A stretch of DNA of 64,000 nt, taken from NCBI RefSeq assembly GCF_016862975.1, contig NZ_BONZ01000045.1, positions 1 to 64,000 on the forward strand, read 5' to 3'. Made by a program: the position numbers and the translations under genes. Each line of letters opens with the position of its first letter. The first letter of the stretch is position 1. This document shows positions 58,085-64,000 of this stretch, piece after piece. This DNA is from Rugosimonospora africana. Its GTDB lineage: Bacteria > Actinomycetota > Actinomycetes > Mycobacteriales > Micromonosporaceae. The notes beneath the pieces are model-generated. The model was not told where the DNA came from. It did not search any database and saw only the letters and a list, made by a program, of their open reading frames with translations.

Positions 58085-58789
58085 TCAGCCGACGAGTGTG
58101 TCCAGTACGCCGGCCAACTCTTTCGACGCGGTCACCATCGCCTCGTGACCCGTCGCGAGGTCGACCACCGGCCATCCTTTCGCCCTGGCCCGGTCGGCCT
58201 GGCTCCGGAAGGCGCGCATCCAGTCCACACACTCGACGAAGGCCGCGGGCACGCGCTCCACGGCACCGCTGCGCCGCAGCGGGTCGGTGTAGGTCTTCCA
58301 CGGGTGGGGTGTGAGTCGCGGCGTCAGCCAGTCGATGTCGGCCTGCTCCGTCACGCCGAGCACGTCGAGCTTGCGGACGGGAACCAGCCAGCCGAAGCCG
58401 GGGCCGGCAGCGGACTCCGACCAGTGGTGCGCCACCGATTCGGGCAGCAGCGAGACCGCGCTCTCGCCATCCTCCCCGACGAAGGCATCGAGGTACACCC
58501 GCTTGGCGACCGCGTCCGGGCGCCTGTCGGCGACCGCGGTGATGACCTGGCCGGCGTAGCTGTGGCCGACCAGCACCACGTCCCGCAGGCCAAGCACCTC
58601 GATGACGCGCGTGACATCCTCGACGTGCGTGTCGAGCCCGACCATGGGCGACAACAGGTGTGCCCGCTCGGAGAGGCCGGTCAGCGTTGGGGCGTGAACC
58701 TTGTGGCCGGCACCTCGCAGTAGCGGTGCGACCCGGTCCCAACACCACCCTCCGTGCCACGCGCCGTGCACCAGGACGAACGTCGCCAC
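58085..58789 (-). CDS. Alpha/beta-fold hydrolase (esterase/lactonase-like)
   Basis: A 234-residue hydrolase of the short HGAWHGGW type (hydroxynitrile lyase/methyl esterase group). The nucleophile is Ser in GHSYAG (about residue 76), an acidic residue lies in VYLDAF, and the catalytic His is in TGHEAM near residue 216. It may hydrolyse an ester or lactone from ring cleavage. It is divergent from the aldolase operon and transcribed with the isomerase-like gene. Confidence 0.75.
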   Translation of the reverse strand: MATFVLVHGAWHGGWCWDRVAPLLRGAGHKVHAPTLTGLSERAHLLSPMVGLDTHVEDVTRVIEVLGLRDVVLVGHSYAGQVITAVADRRPDAVAKRVYLDAFVGEDGESAVSLLPESVAHHWSESAAGPGFGWLVPVRKLDVLGVTEQADIDWLTPRLTPHPWKTYTDPLRRSGAVERVPAAFVECVDWMRAFRSQADRARAKGWPVVDLATGHEAMVTASKELAGVLDTLVG

Positions 58790-58849
58790 AGATCCTCCAG
58801 CTGTCGCAGGCGCGGGGACTCCTTCGACCGTGACATGCTCTCATTGGGC

Positions 58850-58873
58850 AACACGATTGACAACAATCGTGTT
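58850..58873. promoter_or_regulatory. Long palindrome AACACGATTG-ACAA-CAATCGTGTT
   Basis: Perfect ten-base arms in the divergent promoter between the hydrolase and aldolase operons, containing the core ATTGACAACAAT (58856-58867). A further GTTGACAAT is at 58913. Likely operator for the GntR/FCD regulator controlling both directions. Confidence 0.6.
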
Positions 58874-59015
58874 TGGTATTTACGGCCGGCGTTGACGAAC
58901 GCTACGCACATCGTTGACAATTTTGAAGGCAATCTTGACCACGAACGCGGGAGCGCGTACACCTTGATGGCGCACCCGGTGCGCCAGATTTCCAACGCGA
59001 CGGAGGTGACCGCAC

Positions 59016-59720
59016 GTGGCACCGCACTTCGTCGTCCGGACGGTGGATCGAGCCGATCCGGATTCGATCGCCCAACTCCGCGCGGCGGGCGTCGCCACGG
59101 CGCACGAGGCTGCTGGCCGGATCGGGTTGCTCGGCATGGACATCCAGCCACGCCAGAGCGGGACGGTGATTGCCGGATCGGCCATCACCGTCTCCTGCCA
59201 CCCCGGCGACAACCTCATGATCCACGCTGCCGTGGAGGTCTGCTCCCCCGGCGACGTGCTCGTCGTGACCACGACATCGCCGTCGACCGACGGCATGTTC
59301 GGCGAGCTGCTCGCCACGTCACTGCGGTCACGCGGCGTGCTCGGCGCTGTTGTCGACGCCGGTGTACGCGACATTGCCGCACTGCGTCGCATGGGGTTCC
59401 CGGTCTGGTCTCGTGCCGTACACGCCCAGGGCACAGTCAAGGCGAGCCCCGGCTCGGTCAACGTGCCAGTGGTCGCGGCAGGCCAGATCGTGCACCCCGG
59501 TGACGTCGTCATCGCCGACGACGATGGCGTGGTGGTGCTACCCGCGGCACGCAGCCGGGCGGTGGCCGAGGCATCCGCGAAGCGGATCGCCGGCGAGGCC
59601 GGCAAGCGCGATCAGCTGGCGAATGGCGTACTCGGCATGGACATGTACCAGCTGCGGCCGCGGCTTGCCGAGCTCGGCGTGCGGTATGTCGACCGGCTTC
59701 CGGTGGAGGGCGAGACATGA
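59016..59720 (+). CDS. RraA-family 4-carboxy-4-hydroxy-2-oxoadipate aldolase-like protein
   Basis: A 234-residue protein of the RraA/HMG-CHA aldolase fold. It has VATAHEAAGRIGLLG near residue 26, HPGDNLMIHAAVEVCSPGDVLVV, and GVLGAVVDAGVRDIAALRRMGFPVW with the catalytic Arg and metal Asp. Class II pyruvate aldolases of this fold (LigK, GalC, ProA) split 4-carboxy-4-hydroxy-2-oxoadipate to pyruvate and oxaloacetate. GTG 59016 follows a perfect GGAGGTGA. Its companions below are the tautomerase and hydratase of that same route. Confidence 0.8.
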   Translation: MAPHFVVRTVDRADPDSIAQLRAAGVATAHEAAGRIGLLGMDIQPRQSGTVIAGSAITVSCHPGDNLMIHAAVEVCSPGDVLVVTTTSPSTDGMFGELLATSLRSRGVLGAVVDAGVRDIAALRRMGFPVWSRAVHAQGTVKASPGSVNVPVVAAGQIVHPGDVVIADDDGVVVLPAARSRAVAEASAKRIAGEAGKRDQLANGVLGMDMYQLRPRLAELGVRYVDRLPVEGET

Positions 59721-60790
59721 CGCCGGAGGACGACGGCATTCGCTGCATGCAGATGCGCGGCGGCAGTTCCAAGGGCGCGTACTTCTGCGCGGAAGACCTG
59801 CCCGCCGATCCGGCCGAGCGGGACGACCTGCTGCTGCGCATCATGGGATCGCCCGACCCGCGCCAGATCGACGGCCTGGGCGGTGGCCACCCGTTGACCA
59901 GCAAGGTCGGGGTGGTCGCGCCATCGCCGGACGCCGAGGCAGACGTCGACTACCTGTTTCTCCAAGTGGTACCCGACCGGGCAATCGTCACCGACGCCCA
60001 GACCTGCGGAAACCTGCTCGCCGGCGTCGGCCCGTTCGCGATCGAGCGGGGTCTCGTCCCGGTGGCTGGAGACGTCACCACGGTACGGATCCGAGCCGTC
60101 AACCCCACCGTCAACCTCGTCGAAGCGCAGGTGCGGACCACCGGCGGCCGCGTTCGCTACCAGGGCGACGCGGTCATGGCCGGCACACCGTTTCCCGCGG
60201 CGCCGATCCACCTCACATTTCCCGGCAGCCCACGCCCGGTCTTCCCCACCGGCCGGCTCATCGACGACCTCGCCGGCATCCCGGCCAGCTGCGTGGACGC
60301 GGGCATGCCGGTGGTCATCGTGCGCGCCGCGGACCTGGACATCGAGGGCACCGAAGAGCCCACGGATCTGGAGAATCGAGATCCGCTCCGAGCGGTGATC
60401 GAAGCGGTCCGCCTCGAAGCCGGTCGGGCAATGGGCTTGGGGGACGTACGCGAGGCGACCATACCGAAGATCACCATCGTGTCCCCGCCACGCGATGGCG
60501 GCACGGTGACCACGAGAACGTTCATTCCGCATCGCGTCCACGCGGCGATCGGCGTGCTGGGCGCGGTCTCCGTGGCGGCCGCCGTCCGCACGCCGGACAC
60601 GGTCGCGACACCGGACGTCCCGGTTGACCGGCTCGTTCGCATCGAACACCCCACCGGTACCTTCGATGTCGCCGTCGACCTCGATGTCGACGGACCCGCC
60701 ACCCAGCTGCGCCGCAGTTCCGTCGTGCGCACCGCCCGCAAAATTTCCGACGGCCTGGTATGGCCCCGCAGCGGAAAAGCAGGGATATGA
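59717..60790 (+). CDS. PrpF-family 4-oxalomesaconate tautomerase (GalD-like)
   Basis: A 357-residue protein of the PrpF/GalD family with a diaminopimelate-epimerase-like fold: MQMRGGSSKGAYFCAEDLP near residue 11, DGLGGGHPLTSKVGVV, and GNLLAGVGPFAIERGLV. GalD interconverts keto and enol forms of 4-oxalomesaconate in gallate degradation, while PrpF acts on methylaconitate. With LigAB, LigJ and CHA aldolase nearby the GalD role is favoured. It overlaps genes on both sides by four bases. Confidence 0.8.
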   Translation: MTPEDDGIRCMQMRGGSSKGAYFCAEDLPADPAERDDLLLRIMGSPDPRQIDGLGGGHPLTSKVGVVAPSPDAEADVDYLFLQVVPDRAIVTDAQTCGNLLAGVGPFAIERGLVPVAGDVTTVRIRAVNPTVNLVEAQVRTTGGRVRYQGDAVMAGTPFPAAPIHLTFPGSPRPVFPTGRLIDDLAGIPASCVDAGMPVVIVRAADLDIEGTEEPTDLENRDPLRAVIEAVRLEAGRAMGLGDVREATIPKITIVSPPRDGGTVTTRTFIPHRVHAAIGVLGAVSVAAAVRTPDTVATPDVPVDRLVRIEHPTGTFDVAVDLDVDGPATQLRRSSVVRTARKISDGLVWPRSGKAGI

Positions 60791-61770
60791 GCTCTTCGCT
60801 TACTCACGACCCGGACAGGCGCCGCGACATCGCCCATGTGGGACCCGTCGAGCTGTACACGCCGGTCCTCGAAGCCTCTCGCGACTTCTTCGTCCACGTC
60901 ATGGGACTCCGTGAAGTCCACCGAGACGGCAACTCGGTCTACCTGCACACCTGGGACGACTACCAGTCCTGGACGGTGCGGCTGATCCAGCGCGAGACGG
61001 CCGGAGTCGGGCGCACCTATCTTCGCGCCGCCAGCCCGCAGGCGGTCGACCGCTTGAACGCGACGATCGACGCGGCGGGCATCGACCGGGTCACCGCGAC
61101 CGAAGTCCACCACCTCGGCGACGTCCAGCTCTTCACCGATCCGGACGGCCACGAATTCGGGCTCTACTGGGACGTCGAGTGGTATGTCGCCGACGACACC
61201 GATCGGCCGGCGCTGAAGAACCAGGCCGCCGCCTACGCCGGGCGAGGTGCCAACCTGCGACGCCTCGACCACGTCAACTATCTCGCCGCCGATGTGCCGC
61301 AGACCTCCGCGTTCCTGCGAGACGTCCTCGGCGGGCGGTGCACCGAGCAGATCATCAAGGATGACGGCAGCCCACAGGCAATCTGGTACTCGGTGGGCAA
61401 CAAGTCCTACGACCTCGTCTACACCGAGGACTGGACCGGCCACAGTGGACGGCTGCATCACCTTGCCTTCGCCACCGACACCCGGGAGGAAATCCTTCGC
61501 GCCGCGGACGTCTGCCTCGACGCCGGCGTCCACATCGAAACCGGGCCGCACAAGCACGCGATCCAGCAGACCTTTTTCCTCTACGTCTGGGAACCGGGCG
61601 GCAATCGCATCGAAATCTGCAACGCGGGAGCCCGCCTGATCCTCGCGCCCGACTGGAAGACCATCAGTTGGACACGCGAGGAACGCGCCAAGGGACAGGC
61701 TTGGGGCCTCAAGACAATCGAAACCTTCCACACGCATGGCACGCCGGTCGTCGACAAACCCGCCGGCTGA
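60787..61770 (+). CDS. Type I (VOC-fold) extradiol catechol dioxygenase
   Basis: A 327-residue two-domain extradiol dioxygenase like catechol 2,3-dioxygenase. Predicted Fe ligands in the second domain are His162 (RLDHVNYL), His225 (LHHLAF) and Glu276 (NRIEICNAG). It cleaves a catechol-type ring by a fold unrelated to LigAB, so the locus carries two different ring-opening enzymes. ATG 60787 overlaps the GalD-like stop (ATGA). Natural substrate unknown. Confidence 0.8.
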   Translation: MSSSLTHDPDRRRDIAHVGPVELYTPVLEASRDFFVHVMGLREVHRDGNSVYLHTWDDYQSWTVRLIQRETAGVGRTYLRAASPQAVDRLNATIDAAGIDRVTATEVHHLGDVQLFTDPDGHEFGLYWDVEWYVADDTDRPALKNQAAAYAGRGANLRRLDHVNYLAADVPQTSAFLRDVLGGRCTEQIIKDDGSPQAIWYSVGNKSYDLVYTEDWTGHSGRLHHLAFATDTREEILRAADVCLDAGVHIETGPHKHAIQQTFFLYVWEPGGNRIEICNAGARLILAPDWKTISWTREERAKGQAWGLKTIETFHTHGTPVVDKPAG

Positions 61771-61830
61771 CCACCTCGCCGCCGACGTCGGGCCAGTCAT
61801 CGCCCGCGGCGACTCGTAAGGAGCCCAGTC

Positions 61831-62643
61831 ATGCCCGCATCACAGTCTCCCGGCGAAGCGTCGCAACCTCCGCGCATCGCCGTGCTCGGTCTCGGCGAAG
61901 CCGGTGGGGAGATCGCCACCGATCTCGTCGCGGCCGGAGCGGATGTCCGCGGCTTCGACCCGCTGGTGCTGCCGCCGCCGGGCGTCACGGCCCGAGCCGA
62001 CGACGCCGATGCCGTACGCGACGCGGATCTGGTGCTCAGCGTCAACAGCGCCCACGACGCCATTCCCGCACTGGACAACGCACTGCCGAGGCTCCGTGAC
62101 GGCGCGATCTGGGCCGATCTGAACACCGCCGCCCCGTCGGTGAAGGCCACGCTGGCAAGCCGGCTCGCGGGCCGGCCGATCGCCGTGGTCGACGTCGCAC
62201 TCCTTGCTCCCGTACCGAAACAGGGCCTGCGTACACCGATGCTCGTATCCGGCGACGGCGCGGAGCGCTACGCGGACATCCTGATTCCCCTCGGCGCGCA
62301 CGTCACGGTCCAACCCGGACCCGCGGGCGCCGCGATCTCCCGCAAACTTCTGCGCAGCGTCTTCTACAAGGGTCTCGCCGCCGCGGTCGTCGAAGCGCTC
62401 GCCGCGGCCGAGGCGGCCGGCTGCGAGACGTGGCTCTACGAGAACATCAGTGCCGAATTGACCGGCTTCGACAAGCACACCATCGACCGCCTGGTCACCG
62501 GCACCCATCGGCACGCTCGGCGGCGGGCGGACGAGATGGCCGCCGCCTCCGAGCAACTACGCGAACTCGGGGTCCAACCGCGCATCGCCACCGCCGCTCA
62601 CGACCTGCTCGCCGAGTTGCGGGATCAGGAGACGCACGAATGA
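61831..62643 (+). CDS. NAD(P)-dependent dehydrogenase, 6-phosphogluconate/HIBADH type with DUF1932
   Basis: A 270-residue protein. The Rossmann motif IAVLGLGEAGGEIATDLVAAG is at residues 15-35, followed by VLSVNSAHDA, and the helical C-terminal part matches DUF1932 (RKLLRSVFYKGLAAAVVEALAAAEAAG). The family oxidises beta-hydroxy acids or related compounds. GGAG precedes the ATG. In this operon it may oxidise a ring-cleavage semialdehyde or hydroxy acid, a role played by LigC (a different family) in other bacteria. It overlaps the hydratase gene by four bases. Confidence 0.7.
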   Translation: MPASQSPGEASQPPRIAVLGLGEAGGEIATDLVAAGADVRGFDPLVLPPPGVTARADDADAVRDADLVLSVNSAHDAIPALDNALPRLRDGAIWADLNTAAPSVKATLASRLAGRPIAVVDVALLAPVPKQGLRTPMLVSGDGAERYADILIPLGAHVTVQPGPAGAAISRKLLRSVFYKGLAAAVVEALAAAEAAGCETWLYENISAELTGFDKHTIDRLVTGTHRHARRRADEMAAASEQLRELGVQPRIATAAHDLLAELRDQETHE

Positions 62644-63671
62644 TCATCGACTGCCACGGCCACTACACGACCGCGCCCGAGGCGCACACCGCGTGGCGCG
62701 AAGCGCAGCAGGCGGCGTTTCGGGACGGGCTCCAACCGAGGCCCTATCCCGCGATCCCGGACGACGACATCCGCGCGTCCATCGAGAACAGCCAGTTGCG
62801 GTTGATGCGCGAGCGCGGCGTCGACCTCACCATCTTCTCGCCGCGCGCTTCCGCCATGGGCCACCACTTCGGCGATGAGACCGTCAGTACCGCCTGGTCC
62901 CGCGCCTGCAACGACCTGATCGCCCGGGTCACGCTGCTCTACCCGACCAACTTCGTCGGCGTATGCCAGCTGCCGCAGTCACCCGGACTGCCGATCGGTC
63001 ACGCGGTCGGCGAACTGCGCCGCTGCGTGGAAGAGCTCGGCTTTGTCGGCTGCAACCTGAACCCGGATCCCAGTGGTGGCCACTGGACGTCGCCGCCCCT
63101 CACCGACCGCTGGTGGTATCCGCTCTACGAAGCCATGGTGGAACTCGACGTTCCCGCGATGGTCCATGTTTCGGCGGTCACGAATCCGAACTTCCACGCG
63201 ACCGGCTCGCACTACCTCAACGCGGACACGACCGCGTTCATGCAACTGCTTCAGTCCGATCTGTTCCGGGACTTCCCGGAGCTGAGACTGATCATCCCGC
63301 ACGGCGGTGGAGCGGTGCCGTACCACTGGGGGCGCTTCCGCGGGCTCGCCGACATGCTCGGTCGGCCCGCGCCCAGCGAGTCGGTCATGACCAATGTCTT
63401 CTTCGACACCTGCGTCTACCACCAGCCCGGCATCAACCTGCTGTTCGACGTCATCGACATCGACAACATCCTGTTCGGATCGGAAATGGTCGGTGCCGTC
63501 CGAGGTGTCGATCCAGAGACCGGGCAGCATTTCGATGACACCCGCCGCTACATCGATGCTCTGCCGCTCAGTCCTGGCGATCGCCACAAGGTCTACGAAG
63601 CCAATGCTCGCCGGGTCTATCCACGGCTCGAAACGGTATTGACCACCACCACAGCGGCTCATTCGGAATGA
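62640..63671 (+). CDS. 4-Oxalomesaconate hydratase (LigJ-like amidohydrolase)
   Basis: A 343-residue metal-dependent amidohydrolase-fold protein. It begins MIIDCHGHYTTAPEAHTAWR with His6 and His8, has MVHVSAV and IIPHGGGAVPYHWGR for further ligands, and ILFGSEMVGAVRGVDP near the end, as in LigJ/OMA hydratases. It adds water to 4-oxalomesaconate to give 4-carboxy-4-hydroxy-2-oxoadipate, the substrate of the aldolase encoded 3 kb upstream in the same direction. ATG 62640 overlaps the dehydrogenase stop. Confidence 0.85.
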   Translation: MIIDCHGHYTTAPEAHTAWREAQQAAFRDGLQPRPYPAIPDDDIRASIENSQLRLMRERGVDLTIFSPRASAMGHHFGDETVSTAWSRACNDLIARVTLLYPTNFVGVCQLPQSPGLPIGHAVGELRRCVEELGFVGCNLNPDPSGGHWTSPPLTDRWWYPLYEAMVELDVPAMVHVSAVTNPNFHATGSHYLNADTTAFMQLLQSDLFRDFPELRLIIPHGGGAVPYHWGRFRGLADMLGRPAPSESVMTNVFFDTCVYHQPGINLLFDVIDIDNILFGSEMVGAVRGVDPETGQHFDDTRRYIDALPLSPGDRHKVYEANARRVYPRLETVLTTTTAAHSE

Positions 63672-63784
63672 CCGGGTCGCCCGCGGTGTGTCAGATCCTT
63701 GGCCCTGGCTCCAGACGCGGGTCTCTCCGAAAATTCGGCGCCACTCGGTGAACCAAAGGCCGTCGAGCGGCAACAGATAGGGCG

Positions 63785-64000
63785 ATGGACAACAATGGCC
63801 TGATCATGGCGGTAGCCCGCGGTGATGACGCGGCGCTGCGCGAGCTGTTCGTGCGGCACGCACCGTGGATCGCCGCGCGGCTGCACGCGGTGTTGCCAGC
63901 CGCCGATGTCGAGGACGTGATCCAAGAGACGTTCCTCGGGGTCTGGCGGGGTGCGGCCGGCTACCGGGCCGACGGGGCCGGGGCGTGGTTGTGGGGCATC
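63785..64000 (+). CDS. ECF RNA polymerase sigma factor (partial)
   Basis: The first 72 codons of a sigma-70 ECF factor, cut by the window end. MAVARGDDAALRELFVRHAP, then DVEDVIQETFLGVWRGAAGYR (region 2) and GAWLWGI, the usual lead-in to region 2-4 linkers, are visible. The ATG at 63785 has no strong ribosome site. An anti-sigma partner would be expected beyond the window. Confidence 0.75.
   Translation, partial: MDNNGLIMAVARGDDAALRELFVRHAPWIAARLHAVLPAADVEDVIQETFLGVWRGAAGYRADGAGAWLWGI

Noticed and set aside
1-64000. CRISPR arrays, tRNA or rRNA genes, riboswitches of known class
   Set aside because: None recognised by eye; no regularly spaced direct repeats, no tRNA cloverleaf or conserved riboswitch core noticed. 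A covariance-model scan would be needed to exclude small RNAs.

Overview
The window is high-GC DNA with frequent GTG starts, many 1-4 base gene overlaps and strong GGAGG ribosome sites. That points to a filamentous actinomycete; the gene content would suit Micromonosporaceae or a relative, but the family is an inference. No rRNA, tRNA, CRISPR array or intact transposon was recognised. Nearly all of it is accessory metabolism.

0-6.6 kb: a small natural-product operon. It holds a TylF-type O-methyltransferase, a cytochrome P450, a second methyltransferase, an aspartyl/asparaginyl-hydroxylase-like dioxygenase, a second P450 and a TetR regulator. Just after the first P450 is an 18-base gene with a perfect Shine-Dalgarno that encodes Met-Lys-Tyr-Trp-His. 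This fits the MxYxH precursors of the biarylitides, the smallest known RiPP genes, so the operon is read as an unusually well-equipped biarylitide-type cluster.

6.6-28.1 kb: a sugar-acquisition and catabolism island. It has two ABC importers (6584-9758 reverse, 13777-16996 forward), a PfkB kinase, a LacD/YihT-type aldolase and a DeoR regulator, the same three families as YihV/YihT/YihW of E. coli sulfoglycolysis. Around them are four xylose-isomerase-like TIM barrels, three Gfo/Idh/MocA proteins, a ThuA protein, an enolase-superfamily dehydratase, a zinc alcohol dehydrogenase and a hexulose-phosphate-synthase-like protein. Together they suggest oxidative (3-keto) attack on an unusual glycoside followed by phosphorylation and aldol cleavage.

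28.2-30.8 kb: a DUF308-type membrane protein divergent from a TetR regulator with a clear paired operator, and an LtrA-like membrane protein. 30.9-40.2 kb: a second sugar system with ABC importer, ROK kinase, SIS isomerase, PfkB-type kinase, class II aldolase, DeoR regulator and GH4 glycosidase. It can be read as a galactosamine/tagatose-phosphate route.

40.4-49.2 kb: a PadR pair, a cytosolic AmiC-like binding protein, a methyltransferase, two secreted proteins, and a reverse-strand cassette. The cassette encodes a 62-residue peptide with eight cysteines, a membrane-tethered CxxC thioredoxin-like protein, an ABC exporter and an S26 signal peptidase. It looks like a disulfide-rich peptide production system.

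49.5-63.7 kb: an aromatic-acid catabolic region with a GntR/FCD regulator. It includes LigAB, a Liv-type importer, a MetE-like methyltransferase, a muconolactone-isomerase-like protein, an alpha/beta hydrolase, an RraA/CHA-type aldolase, a PrpF/GalD-type tautomerase, a VOC extradiol dioxygenase, a DUF1932 dehydrogenase and a LigJ-type hydratase. LigC and LigI are not seen, which favours a gallate-like route through 4-oxalomesaconate. The window ends inside an ECF sigma factor gene.

Non-coding signals include a dispersed 50-base hairpin in three covarying copies, an over-represented TCCAC(A/T)GTGGA palindrome, a 187-base element with 19-base inverted ends, several operators and strong terminators, and a set of apparently leaderless regulator genes. 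All function calls come from reading motifs by eye; no database search was possible.
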